Assembly: GCA_033762815.1 (NCBI GenBank)
Contig: JANRLF010000006.1
Location: 213,969-277,968 of the forward strand
Length of the DNA: 64,000 nt
Source: JANRLF01 sp033762815
Lineage (GTDB): Bacteria; Bacteroidota; Bacteroidia; Chitinophagales; CAIOSU01
Direction of reading: 5' to 3'
Shown here piece after piece: positions 18,106-27,715 of the stretch. Each line of letters opens with the position of its first letter. The stretch's first letter is position 1. A model generated the notes under the pieces. That model was not told the DNA's origin and ran no database searches. It saw only the letters and a list, made by a program, of their open reading frames with translations. The translations under genes and the position numbers were made by a program.

Positions 18106-18117
18106 CAAATTAATTTG
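18106..18117. promoter_or_regulatory. 12-bp palindrome with two divergent -7-like elements
   Basis: CAAATTAATTTG is a perfect palindrome in the 57-nt gap between the divergent hydrolase and amidohydrolase genes. Each strand reads TAATTTG, one T short of the TAnnTTTG consensus. On the plus strand a TTG at 18085-18087 lies 23 nt upstream. It could serve as overlapping divergent promoters or as an operator. Confidence 0.35.
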
Positions 18118-18149
18118 TACTATTTTAGCTTCATTCAAATATACCTAAA

Positions 18150-21100
18150 ATGAGGCATCTTTTCGCCGCTTTTCTCCTATTGTCGGCCTTTGCACTTTCA
18201 GCCCAGACAACCTTTCCCGTAAATGGGGTGCAGGACAAAAGGGAGGGCGCTTATGCTTTGGTGGGCGCCAACATATATGTTGACTATAAAACCGTATTGG
18301 ACAGTGCTACGTTGCTGATTAGGGACGGAAAGATAGAAGCTGTAGGTAAGGGTTTGAAAATCCCGTCTGATGCGGTGCTGATTGATGCCAAAGGTCTTTT
18401 CATCTATCCTGCATTCATTGATTTGTACACCGAGTATGGGCTTGCCGCTTTAAAACGGCCCGACGTGAGTTGGGAAAAGCCCCAAATGGAAAGCCTTAAA
18501 GATGGTGCTTATAACTGGAACCAAGCCATAAAACCTGAAACAAATGCCCTTGAATTGTTTAAGGTAAACAATGATGCGGCTGAGGCATTGCGAAATATCG
18601 GCTTTGCAACCGTCCTTACCCACCAAAACGATGGTATTGCCAGAGGAACGGGAACGCTGGTATCATTGGCCAATGACAAAGAAAGCCAAGTAGTAATAAA
18701 GGACGTAGCTTCTTCCCATTATTCTTTCAATAAAGGAGTTTCAACCCAAGACTATCCAAGTTCATTAATGGGCGCCATAGCACTGTTACGGCAGACCTAT
18801 TTAGATGCCCAGTGGTACAAGGCTGGGGGAAATAAAAAGGAATACAACATTTCATTGGATGAATGGAACAAGCAACAGGCATTGCCGAAAATATTCGAGG
18901 TAAACAGTGCCTTATCTATCTTAAGGGCAGATAAACTCGGCGATGAGTTTGGCCTTCAATATATCATCAAAGGCAATGGGGAAGAGTACCAGCGTATAGA
19001 AGAAATCAAAGCAACGGGCGCCAACCTAATTATCCCCCTCAATTTTCCTAAACCCTTTGATGTAGAAGACCCATTTGATGCTCAGAATGTATCGTTATCC
19101 GAAATGAAGCATTGGGAATTGGCTCCTGCCAATCCGGCTTTGCTGGAACAGGCGGGCATCAATTTTGCCATAACTTCCGCGGGCTTGGCCAACAAATCAG
19201 ACTTCTTGGCCAATATGAAGAAATCGGTGCAATATGGCCTTAGCAAAGAAACCGCTCTCAAGGCACTAACATTTACTCCTGCGGATATTTTGAAAGTATA
19301 TGACAAGGTGGGGAGCCTTGAAAAAGGGAAAGTTGCCAGTTTTCTAGTGGCCTCGGGCGATTTGTTCTCAAAAGACAGCCGGATATTGGAAACATGGTGC
19401 CAAGGGAAGAAGTATCAAATAGGCGATAAACAATTAAATGACATTAGGGGCAAGTATGACATTGTTATTGACAACAAGACCTATTTATTGGAAGTAGCTG
19501 GCAAAATTGGAAGCCCTGATGCCAAGTTGAAAACCGATACTACGGATAGCGTTGGAATTAAAGTCACTTTGGTGCGCAAAGGCAACTTGGTATCATTAAG
19601 CTACAACTTCCCTAAAGATAGCAGCCGTTCTACCATACGATTAAGCGGTTTAATGGAGGCTCAATCGTGGACGGGCACCGGTGAGTTAGCAGATGGCAGA
19701 ACAACCAAATGGACTGCGCGCCTTGTCAGTGCTAATGAGCCCAAACCTAGTGAGCAGGTGGATAGTATGCTTGCCGAGCCTCCGGGCAAAAAGGATATTA
19801 TTTATCCATTTATGGCCTATGGTTACCAACAAGTACCTAAAAAAGAGAGCGTTTTGTTCAAAAATGTTACGGTTTGGACCAATACCGATAAAGGTATCTT
19901 GCAACAGACCGATGTGTATATAGAAAATGGCAAAATTGCCGCCATCGGGAAGGGGCTGGGGCGTAAGGCAGACCAAACTATTGATGGAAACGGAAAGCAT
20001 CTAACCTCAGGGATTATTGACGAGCATTCCCATATCGCCATTTCCAGTGGGGTAAATGAAGGCACCCAAGCCAGTTCTGCCGAAGTAAGGATTGGCGACG
20101 TGGTCAATTCGGAAGACATTAATATTTACCGCCAGTTAGCTGGAGGCGTTACCACAGCCCAATTATTGCATGGCTCAGCCAATCCCATCGGTGGACAATC
20201 GGCCATTATCAAATTGAGATGGGGCTTTTCGCCGGAAAAAATGAAATTCGAGGGGGCCGACGGCTTTATTAAGTTCGCCTTGGGGGAAAATGTCAAGCAA
20301 TCCAATTGGGGCGATTACAACACCATTCGCTTTCCACAAACCCGTATGGGAGTTGAGCAGGTGTATGAAGATTATTTCACACAGGCCAAGCAATATGGTG
20401 ATGCATTGAAAAGCAAGGATACCCTTTTGCGGCGAAACTTAGATTTAGAAGCGGGCTTGGAAATACTGAATAAGAAACGATTTATTACCTGCCACAGTTA
20501 CGTGCAATCGGAAATCAATATGCTGATGAAAGTGGCTGAAAAACATGGTTTTCGGGTAAATACCTTCACCCACATTTTGGAAGGCTATAAAGTGGCCGAT
20601 AAAATGAAGGCACACGGTGTAAACGCATCCACCTTTGCCGATTGGTGGGCCTATAAATATGAGGTAATAGAGGCGATACCTTACAATGCGGCCATATTAA
20701 CGGAAGTGGGCGTAAATACGGGTATCAATTCCGATGATGCGGAAATGGGCAGAAGGTTGAATCAAGAAGCGGCAAAAGCGATTAAGTATGGCGGGCTATC
20801 GGAGGAGGAAGCTTGGAAGCTGGTGACCCTGAACCCAGCCAAGATGCTACATATTGACAACAGGGTAGGCAGCGTTTCGGAAGGGAAGGATGCGGATATC
20901 GTTCTTTGGAGCGACAATCCTTTATCCATTTACGCAAAACCGCTACAGACATACGTGGATGGCATCTGTTTTTATGACAGCAAGAAAGACAAGGAATTGC
21001 GGTTGATAATACAGACAGAAAGAGCAAGGCTTATCCAGAAAATGCTAGCTGCCAAAGCAGGTGGAGCGGAAACCCAAAAACCTGTGAAGAAAAGCGAAAA

Positions 21101-21161
21101 GCTATATCATTGCGATGATATGGACGGTTACGAAGACATTACCCAAAACAACCAACAATAA
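18150..21161 (+). CDS. secreted two-domain amidohydrolase family protein
   Basis: 1003 residues with signal peptide (MRHLFAAFLLLSAFALSAQ). Two amidohydrolase-like halves. The C-terminal half (about 560-1000) keeps the metal ligands of the superfamily: HSH at 626-628, His782 (ITCHSY), His808 (FTHILEG) and Asp862 (INSDDAE), plus the terminal GSVSEGKDADIVLWS. The N-terminal half (about 30-430) has the composite beta-sandwich and GSLEKGKVASFLVASGD, but where HxH should be it reads DLYTEYG, so it looks catalytically dead. The substrate is unknown; imidazolonepropionase/dipeptidase-like hydrolysis of a cyclic amide is the family pattern. The stop overlaps the next start (TAATG). Confidence 0.88.
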   Translation: MRHLFAAFLLLSAFALSAQTTFPVNGVQDKREGAYALVGANIYVDYKTVLDSATLLIRDGKIEAVGKGLKIPSDAVLIDAKGLFIYPAFIDLYTEYGLAALKRPDVSWEKPQMESLKDGAYNWNQAIKPETNALELFKVNNDAAEALRNIGFATVLTHQNDGIARGTGTLVSLANDKESQVVIKDVASSHYSFNKGVSTQDYPSSLMGAIALLRQTYLDAQWYKAGGNKKEYNISLDEWNKQQALPKIFEVNSALSILRADKLGDEFGLQYIIKGNGEEYQRIEEIKATGANLIIPLNFPKPFDVEDPFDAQNVSLSEMKHWELAPANPALLEQAGINFAITSAGLANKSDFLANMKKSVQYGLSKETALKALTFTPADILKVYDKVGSLEKGKVASFLVASGDLFSKDSRILETWCQGKKYQIGDKQLNDIRGKYDIVIDNKTYLLEVAGKIGSPDAKLKTDTTDSVGIKVTLVRKGNLVSLSYNFPKDSSRSTIRLSGLMEAQSWTGTGELADGRTTKWTARLVSANEPKPSEQVDSMLAEPPGKKDIIYPFMAYGYQQVPKKESVLFKNVTVWTNTDKGILQQTDVYIENGKIAAIGKGLGRKADQTIDGNGKHLTSGIIDEHSHIAISSGVNEGTQASSAEVRIGDVVNSEDINIYRQLAGGVTTAQLLHGSANPIGGQSAIIKLRWGFSPEKMKFEGADGFIKFALGENVKQSNWGDYNTIRFPQTRMGVEQVYEDYFTQAKQYGDALKSKDTLLRRNLDLEAGLEILNKKRFITCHSYVQSEINMLMKVAEKHGFRVNTFTHILEGYKVADKMKAHGVNASTFADWWAYKYEVIEAIPYNAAILTEVGVNTGINSDDAEMGRRLNQEAAKAIKYGGLSEEEAWKLVTLNPAKMLHIDNRVGSVSEGKDADIVLWSDNPLSIYAKPLQTYVDGICFYDSKKDKELRLIIQTERARLIQKMLAAKAGGAETQKPVKKSEKLYHCDDMDGYEDITQNNQQ

Positions 21162-22429
21162 TGAAACAGTTACTATTAGCGATAGGCCTCATAGCCTCAT
21201 TGTTGGTAAAGGCACAAAACGATTCAGTTTTGATTTTTAAAGGTGCTACTTTACACATTGGCAATGGCACGGTTATCGAGAATGGCCTAATAAGGGTAGA
21301 AAAGGGCAAAATTACCTATGCGGGAAAAGATGATCCCAGCATCAGTGTTGCAAATGCGAAGGTGATGCAACTAACGGGCAAGCACATTTATCCGGGGCTA
21401 ATAGCGCCCAATACCATTTTAGGTCTAACGGAAATAGAAGCCGTTAGGGCTACCCAAGATAATGCGGAGGTGGGCTATTATAATCCCAATGTACGCTCGG
21501 TGATAGCTTACAATACCGATTCAAAAATTATACCCACTATTCGTTCTAATGGTATTTTATTGGCGGAAGTTGCCCCTGTTTCTGGGGTCATTCCAGGTAC
21601 TTCTTCCGTAATGAAACTGGATGGATGGAACTGGGAAGATGCAGCGTATAAGAAAGACATAGCCATCCATCTAAATTGGCCCTCCATTTATAGGGCAACT
21701 GGCTGGTGGGCCGAGCCAGGACCCATAGAATTGAATAAAAACTATGATAAGGTAGTAGAAGAAATTAAATCATTCTTTGCTGAAGCCAAGGCCTATGCTG
21801 GGCAACCGGCAAACAAAACACTCAACCTGAAACTAGAAGCGGTAAAAGGCTTGTTCGACAAAAGCAAGAAGCTCTTTGTGCATGTCAATTCTGCACGGGA
21901 AATCATGGCAGTGATTGATTTTAACAAAACCTATCAGTTCCCATTAGTAATAGTAGGCGGTGAAGAAACAGCCCAAGTGGCCGACTTATTGAAAGCCAAT
22001 AAGGTGCAAGTAGTTTTGTATAACCTGCACAGCTTACCAGCAACTATGGAAGAGGCTATAGATATGCCCTTTACCACCCCTAGCTTGTTAAAACAGGCCG
22101 GGGTGGAGTTTTGTTTGAGCATAGGGGGCAGTTGGCAGGTGCGCAATTTGCCATTTGTTGCCGGTACTGCCGCAGCATATGGCTTGGGCAAGGAGGAGGC
22201 ATTGGCGGCAATTACTTCCAGTACTGCCAATATTCTTGGCATTGCCGATTCAGTGGGCACTTTACAGGCAGGAAAAGATGCCACGCTGATAGTCAGTTCG
22301 GGCGATTTGTTGGATATGAAGACCAGCAATGTCGAATTTGCTTATATTAGGGGCAAGCAAGTTGATTTGGACAACCAGCAAAAGCAGCTAGCCCGCAAAT
22401 TTCAGGATAAGTATAAAAGAGGTCAATGA
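21161..22429 (+). CDS. secreted amidohydrolase-like protein, probably non-catalytic
   Basis: 422 residues with signal peptide (MKQLLLAIGLIASLLVKAQ). It matches the N-terminal half of the preceding 1003-residue protein in order and motifs: GKHIYPGLIAPNTILG in place of the HxH strand, YGLGKEEALAAIT, then GTLQAGKDATLIVSSGDL near the C-terminus. The metal-binding HxH is absent, so it may be a structural or regulatory partner of the two-domain protein. It overlaps its upstream neighbour by 1 nt and the DinB-like gene by 4 nt, which supports one translationally coupled operon. Confidence 0.82.
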   Translation: MKQLLLAIGLIASLLVKAQNDSVLIFKGATLHIGNGTVIENGLIRVEKGKITYAGKDDPSISVANAKVMQLTGKHIYPGLIAPNTILGLTEIEAVRATQDNAEVGYYNPNVRSVIAYNTDSKIIPTIRSNGILLAEVAPVSGVIPGTSSVMKLDGWNWEDAAYKKDIAIHLNWPSIYRATGWWAEPGPIELNKNYDKVVEEIKSFFAEAKAYAGQPANKTLNLKLEAVKGLFDKSKKLFVHVNSAREIMAVIDFNKTYQFPLVIVGGEETAQVADLLKANKVQVVLYNLHSLPATMEEAIDMPFTTPSLLKQAGVEFCLSIGGSWQVRNLPFVAGTAAAYGLGKEEALAAITSSTANILGIADSVGTLQAGKDATLIVSSGDLLDMKTSNVEFAYIRGKQVDLDNQQKQLARKFQDKYKRGQ

Positions 22430-22968
22430 TTCTCGTCGTACAAAAGCAATTCGATAAGCTGGAGTTGCAACGTAAACATTTATTGACCGAGGCCGCTAAA
22501 CTGCGGGCAGAGCAATTGATTTTCAGGCCAACACCGGAATCCTGGTGCATTTTGGAGGTATTTGACCATTTAATGACCGCCGAGCGCAATGGACTGAAGT
22601 ACATGCGCAAGAAATTTCTAGGCATCGACAAGATACCGAAGGCCAATATGATGGCACGCTTCCGCTCCACCATATTGACAACCGCTTTAAGCCTACCTAT
22701 CAAATATAAAGCCCCGCCTGCAGCTGCTATTGCCCGCAGGGAGTATTATGATTTCGACGAGATGGCATTGGAATGGGACAGCATCCGGCAAGAGTGGAAA
22801 GAGTTTTTGGATCAATTCGACGCCCCTAGTGCCAAAAAATTGGTCTTTAAGCACCCCTTGGCGGGCATGCTAACTGTTACCCAAGCCATAGGCTTTATTC
22901 AGCAGCATGTTAAACACCATATTCCTCAAATAGCACGCATTAAAGCCCATCCTGACTTTCCGAAGTAA
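22426..22968 (+). CDS. DinB-like domain protein
   Basis: 180 residues with a four-helix DinB/DinB_2 pattern. Candidate metal ligands: a His in EVFDHLMTAE near residue 48 and His residues in QQHVKHHIPQI near residue 163, the usual three-His arrangement. Many family members are metal-dependent, thiol-linked enzymes or of unknown role; no reaction can be assigned. It is the last gene of the amidohydrolase operon, and its TAA abuts the stop of the convergent TPR gene with no base between. Confidence 0.82.
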   Translation: MILVVQKQFDKLELQRKHLLTEAAKLRAEQLIFRPTPESWCILEVFDHLMTAERNGLKYMRKKFLGIDKIPKANMMARFRSTILTTALSLPIKYKAPPAAAIARREYYDFDEMALEWDSIRQEWKEFLDQFDAPSAKKLVFKHPLAGMLTVTQAIGFIQQHVKHHIPQIARIKAHPDFPK

Positions 22969-25080
22969 TTACTTCTTTTGTCCTTTCGCCCAAGCTAAAT
23001 TATTCTTTGCCAATTGAAAATCGGGCTTTATCTGTATTGCCTTTTCGCAGGCAGCTATGGCCTTGTCCCATTGTTTCAACTCGTTGTATGCGGTGCAAAG
23101 ATTGTTGTATGCCGTTGCGCTATTAGGGTCTAAGGTGATAGCTTGCTCGCAAGCTTTTATCATTTCCGCAAAGTTTCCTTCTTTATAGTACAGGTAGCTT
23201 AGTTCTATCAAATCATTCGCAGAACCGGATTGGATAAGCGCGGTTTTTTGATTTTGTAATGATTGGCCTAAACTGGGCACAATGCCTAGATAATATTTTG
23301 CTTTAGCATCTTCCGGCACTATTTGCAAGGTAGATTCCGCTATCGCTTTCAGTTGTTTCGTATCGTTGTTTCTAGCAAATAAATCCATCAGCGAATAGCG
23401 TGCATTCAAATGCGCTGGAGCAAGTTCCAACACCCGTTTTAGATGAAACTGTGCCTCATTGTAGCGGTTTTGCTTGCTCAGCCAGATGCCATAGAAGTAG
23501 TTGACCTCTACTTGGTCAGGTGCAACACCGTAGGCATACTGGTAATGATACTCGGCCTCCTTTTGCCGCCCTAAGGCATTGTACAACACGCCCATATTAA
23601 TGTGCAGATACGAGTAATTGGGGGTGTACTTTAGGGCAGTTTCATATGCAGGGAGCGCCAGTTCGTATTGGCCTTTTTCCATCAATGCCAAACCGTAATT
23701 CATCCATCCTCGGCCATTTTTGGGGCTTTTCTCCGTTACGTCTTTCCATAGGCTAATGCCATTGTCCCATACCTCGTTGCGTTGCCAAGTTTGATATCCA
23801 TATATGCCCAGCAATAGGCAAATGGCAGCGACAAGGCCGTACAGGTTTTGTGTGCTGCGCCGTACTTCCTTTTCATAACGCACCACCAACAGGCCCAAAG
23901 ACCAGCCTGCACTCAGTACCAGGCCCACAAAAGGATAGAACATGCGGTGGTCGTTCATTACCTCCGCTAAAGGAATGACACTGGTAGGCACCAATGCAAT
24001 GAAAAACCAGAGTATACCATAAGCTATGGGCCTATAAACCTTGTTCCTCATGGTAATGAAAACAATTACCAGCATGCCTAAAATAAACAGCAGCCCGACG
24101 AAAAAGCGATAATGGAAAATGGTGGGCAATACTTCCCAATCCGTATCCGCGGAAAGCTGGTTCGGCCAAACAAACATTAAAAAGTAATGCAGCATGACAA
24201 AGGGCTGGGTGATAATGTATTTGAAGGGATCACTGCCTCCAGGCACCCAAGTGGACGGGGTCATTTTATCCATAAACCAATAGCCGATGCCTGCAAACAA
24301 AGTGGTTACGGCTAAGTGCACGATAGGCTGTGTATAGTGGCCTATGGAAAAGGAATGAGGGGTTGACTTGGTCTGCTTCGGATTTTTTATTGGTACAGGC
24401 TTGTTAAAAATTCGCTCCATAATATCCGTTTCGAAAAAGAGGATATAGAAGAACAGCAGCCCTAGGAACATGACCGAAGTGGGCTTTATTAAAATCCCTA
24501 TGGCCAATAACACTAGGTATAGAAAGTAACGCTTGCCCCATCCATTGCTTACATAAATGAGCATAGCCGCTACAATGCAAAGCGTGGAAAGCGAATCGGA
24601 ACGGGAAATAACATAGTTGATGGTTTCTGCATTTACGGCATGCAGCAGGTACAAGGCAACACTGAAAAAGGCAATCCATACATTCCAAGGGTGTGGACGT
24701 GCCTTATCCATGATTTTGACAAACAAGAAAAACATTAACAGCCCTTGTACCAAAAACCAAAAGAAGGTGGAAGCATGGAACCAAAAAGTATCCAGTTTAC
24801 CGTCCTGGTTTTTATCCTCAAACCCACCGCCGAGCCAATAATCAATGGCAAGGGTAGTGGTCACAATTGGGCGGTATGATTGATTGGAGGGAAGACTGCT
24901 AAACGTTTGCCCGTCCTTAAAGTAAAGGGGGATATTCTTAATGTCTTTGATATAGCTATTGTTGACTATCGTATGCGAGTCGTCAAAATGGAAGCCATTG
25001 TCGAAATGGTTGGAGTAGATAAGGGTGACTACCAGCATCAGTAATGAAAAGGCTAATGCCAATGTCCGTGACTGCTTCAT
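22969..25080 (-). CDS. polytopic membrane protein with C-terminal TPR repeats (TMTC-like)
   Basis: 703 residues from ATG 25080; an in-frame TTG three codons upstream is less likely. Residues 1-430 hold about ten hydrophobic segments, with a first extracytoplasmic loop containing NGFHFDDSHTIVNN and SYRPIVTTTLAIDYWL, as in TMTC/GT-C-like glycosyltransferases whose acidic first loop binds substrate. Residues 440-703 hold about six or seven TPR units (e.g. YNEAQFHLKRVLELAP, WDKAIAACEKAIQIKP). A role in protein glycosylation is inferred from this architecture, not shown. Its -7 promoter element is at 25100-25107. The 3' end abuts the DinB-like gene. Confidence 0.82.
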   Translation of the reverse strand: MKQSRTLALAFSLLMLVVTLIYSNHFDNGFHFDDSHTIVNNSYIKDIKNIPLYFKDGQTFSSLPSNQSYRPIVTTTLAIDYWLGGGFEDKNQDGKLDTFWFHASTFFWFLVQGLLMFFLFVKIMDKARPHPWNVWIAFFSVALYLLHAVNAETINYVISRSDSLSTLCIVAAMLIYVSNGWGKRYFLYLVLLAIGILIKPTSVMFLGLLFFYILFFETDIMERIFNKPVPIKNPKQTKSTPHSFSIGHYTQPIVHLAVTTLFAGIGYWFMDKMTPSTWVPGGSDPFKYIITQPFVMLHYFLMFVWPNQLSADTDWEVLPTIFHYRFFVGLLFILGMLVIVFITMRNKVYRPIAYGILWFFIALVPTSVIPLAEVMNDHRMFYPFVGLVLSAGWSLGLLVVRYEKEVRRSTQNLYGLVAAICLLLGIYGYQTWQRNEVWDNGISLWKDVTEKSPKNGRGWMNYGLALMEKGQYELALPAYETALKYTPNYSYLHINMGVLYNALGRQKEAEYHYQYAYGVAPDQVEVNYFYGIWLSKQNRYNEAQFHLKRVLELAPAHLNARYSLMDLFARNNDTKQLKAIAESTLQIVPEDAKAKYYLGIVPSLGQSLQNQKTALIQSGSANDLIELSYLYYKEGNFAEMIKACEQAITLDPNSATAYNNLCTAYNELKQWDKAIAACEKAIQIKPDFQLAKNNLAWAKGQKK

Positions 25081-25099
25081 GTTAAGCAATATTGAACAT

Positions 25100-25107
25100 C
25101 AAAAATA
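25100..25107 (-). promoter_or_regulatory. candidate -7 promoter element for the TPR membrane protein
   Basis: Reads TATTTTTG on the minus strand, an exact TAnnTTTG match, 19 nt upstream of ATG 25080, which supports that start over the upstream TTG. Confidence 0.5.
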
Positions 25108-25279
25108 AAGATTTTTGCTTTCGAGCCTTATAGCAACTAAAGCAGCTAAACAACCGTCATTATAAAGTTGGCCACTACAATATTGTTTTGTAATTGACGT
25201 CTATACCCATGACAAACATTTTAGGGTGAACAGCGTTTTATGAAATTGTAAATATGCAGGGCAGGTACTTTACACTTCC

Positions 25280-25287
25280 TAATTTTG
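25280..25287 (+). promoter_or_regulatory. candidate -7 promoter element for the TonB-dependent receptor
   Basis: Reads TAATTTTG, an exact TAnnTTTG match, about 35-38 nt before the non-ATG start of the receptor gene. No -33 TTG at the usual spacing is obvious. Confidence 0.5.
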
Positions 25288-25322
25288 CTTTGGTTATTCA
25301 GTTTTCACTTCCAAAAAGATAA

Positions 25323-27710
25323 TTGGTGCTATTACGAAAATTCTTGCCCTTCCTTTTGCTAAGTATAGCATTGTCAGGATTGGCACAGGAACCGGTTGTG
25401 CCCGTTCCTTCATCTGATAAGTTTACCTTGAGTGGATATGTGAAGGACAAAAGCAACGGGGAAAGCATGTTTTCAGCCACGGTGTATGTCAAAGAATTGG
25501 GCAAAGGCGCTACGACCAATGATTATGGCTTTTATTCATTGACCCTTCCAAAGGGTACCTATACAGTAACCGCTTCCTTTTTGGGTTATAACAATTTTGA
25601 GCAGCAGGTAGTATTGGATAAGGATATCAGATTGAACATTGACCTGTCGTCCATGTCTATTACTACTGATGCGGTGGAGGTAACCAGCGAAAGGAAAGAC
25701 AGGAATGTGGAAAGTACCGACATGGGGAAGGTGGAATTGGCTACGGAGGAAATAAAGTCGCTTCCGGCCTTGTTGGGAGAGGTGGACATCATGCGCTCCT
25801 TGCAATTGTTGCCCGGTGTTATGTCAGCGGGTGAAGGCAATTCGGGTTTTTATGTACGCGGTGGGGGGCCTGACCAAAATTTGGTGTTGCTGGATAATGC
25901 AGTGGTGTACAATACCGGCCACTTGTTTGGTTTCTTTTCCGTATTCAACTCCGATGCCATCAAAAGCACCAGCCTCATTAAAGGGGGCATGCCCGCTGAA
26001 TATGGCGGCCGTATCTCCTCGGTCATTGACGTGCAGATGAAAGAAGGCAATATGAAGGAATGGCAGTTTGAAGGGGGTATTGGGCTCATCTCGTCCAGGC
26101 TTACCGTGCAGGGCCCACTGAAAAAAGATAAAGCAGCCATAATTGTATCCGGACGAAGAACTTATATTGACTTGATTACCAAGCCCATCCTTAAGCGGGT
26201 ACAAGATGGAAAATACGACGGCAATGCTTATTATTTCTATGATTTGAATGGGAAAATCAACTATCGCTTTTCCGATAAGGATCGACTTTACTTGAGCGGC
26301 TATTTTGGAAGGGACGTTTTTGATTTCAAAGATCCGAACGGTACCTTCAATATTAGCATACCATGGGGCAACAGTACAGCTTCCTTGCGCTGGAACCACT
26401 TGTTCAGCGATAAATTGTTTATGAACATTACCGCGATTTTCAACGATTACCAGTTCAAAGCCGAATCAGATTTTAAAGGAGTTATCTTTAAGTTGTCTTC
26501 AGGTGTAAGGGATTACGGTGCCTCCATGGATTTTGATTATTTCCCACATACCAACCATGCCGTAAAGTTTGGTGCCGTGTACACACATCATACCTTCACC
26601 CCTTACACTATCTCCGGCTCGGCAGGCGATGCTGATTTTACCAGCGACGACCTAAATGCCAAGCAAGCGCATGAAGGAGCTATATACGTGCAAGATGATT
26701 GGACCATTTCTGACCGTGTTAAAATCAACATAGGCCTAAGGGGCTCCATTTTTAGCCATGTAGGCCCTTTAGAGAAAAAAGTGTTTAACGAGAACGGGCA
26801 AATCACCGATACCCTTACCTACGGTCGTGGAGAAAACATAGCCACCTACGGCATGGCCGAACCCCGTATCAGCACCCGTATCCGTATCAATGAGTTTTCC
26901 TCTGTAAAGGCCGGTATTACGCTCAATAACCAGTATATCCATCTAGTATCCAGCAGCACTACTACCCTACCTACCGACCTTTGGGTACCTAGCTCTGCAA
27001 AGGTAAAGCCACAGTTGGGTATCCAATATGCCCTGGGTTACTTCCACAATTTTAAGGACAACATGTTCGAAACCTCCGTAGAAGTCTATTACAAAGATTT
27101 GCGCAACCAAATAGAATACGGGGAGAGTTTTGCCCCCGAGCTGAACGTGGACGTTGAGGAAGGTTTTGTTTTCGGAAAAGGATATGCTTACGGGGCGGAA
27201 TTTTTTGTAAAGAAAACTCGAGGAAAGTTTAATGGTTGGATAGGATATACCATTTCAAACACCCGTCGCAAGTTTCCCGATATCAATAAAGGCAATACCT
27301 TTCCCGCAAAGTTTGACCGTAGGCATGACTTATCGGTGGTGGCTATATATGAAATCAATAAAAGGTGGAAACTTTCCGCATTGTTCGTTTTTGGCACCGG
27401 ACAAGCTACAACCTTGCCTATTGGAAGGTATTACATAGAAGGTAAGGTGGTGAACCAATACGGCGAACGCAATAGCTACCGCATGGCTCCTTACCACAGG
27501 ATGGACCTATCGGCTACCTATATAATTCCTAGGAAAAAGTACTATTCAGATATCACCATGTCCATTTATAACCTTTACAATCGCATGAATCCTTATTTCA
27601 TCTATTATGACGTAACGGGCGATGTGAACCAAGGGGATATCGATGTTAAGGCAAAACAGGCTTCTTTGTTTCCCATTTTACCTTCCATTACCTGGAACTT
27701 TAAATTTTAA
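25323..27710 (+). CDS. TonB-dependent outer-membrane receptor with carboxypeptidase-like N-terminal domain
   Basis: 795 residues. There is no usable ATG: the signal peptide (LLRKFLPFLLLSIALSGLAQ) requires TTG at 25323 or GTG at 25326. Domain order: carboxypeptidase-regulatory-like domain (about 36-115, FTLSGYVKDKSNGESMFSATV), plug domain (about 120-240; FYVRGGGPDQNLVLLDN, MPAEYGGRISSVIDV), then the 22-strand barrel to the terminal WNFKF. It imports a large substrate with energy from TonB/ExbB/ExbD. The partner lipoprotein is a DUF4249 protein starting 6 nt downstream rather than SusD, a common alternative pairing in Bacteroidota whose ligand is not known. Confidence 0.93.
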   Translation: MVLLRKFLPFLLLSIALSGLAQEPVVPVPSSDKFTLSGYVKDKSNGESMFSATVYVKELGKGATTNDYGFYSLTLPKGTYTVTASFLGYNNFEQQVVLDKDIRLNIDLSSMSITTDAVEVTSERKDRNVESTDMGKVELATEEIKSLPALLGEVDIMRSLQLLPGVMSAGEGNSGFYVRGGGPDQNLVLLDNAVVYNTGHLFGFFSVFNSDAIKSTSLIKGGMPAEYGGRISSVIDVQMKEGNMKEWQFEGGIGLISSRLTVQGPLKKDKAAIIVSGRRTYIDLITKPILKRVQDGKYDGNAYYFYDLNGKINYRFSDKDRLYLSGYFGRDVFDFKDPNGTFNISIPWGNSTASLRWNHLFSDKLFMNITAIFNDYQFKAESDFKGVIFKLSSGVRDYGASMDFDYFPHTNHAVKFGAVYTHHTFTPYTISGSAGDADFTSDDLNAKQAHEGAIYVQDDWTISDRVKINIGLRGSIFSHVGPLEKKVFNENGQITDTLTYGRGENIATYGMAEPRISTRIRINEFSSVKAGITLNNQYIHLVSSSTTTLPTDLWVPSSAKVKPQLGIQYALGYFHNFKDNMFETSVEVYYKDLRNQIEYGESFAPELNVDVEEGFVFGKGYAYGAEFFVKKTRGKFNGWIGYTISNTRRKFPDINKGNTFPAKFDRRHDLSVVAIYEINKRWKLSALFVFGTGQATTLPIGRYYIEGKVVNQYGERNSYRMAPYHRMDLSATYIIPRKKYYSDITMSIYNLYNRMNPYFIYYDVTGDVNQGDIDVKAKQASLFPILPSITWNFKF

Positions 27711-27715
27711 GCGGC

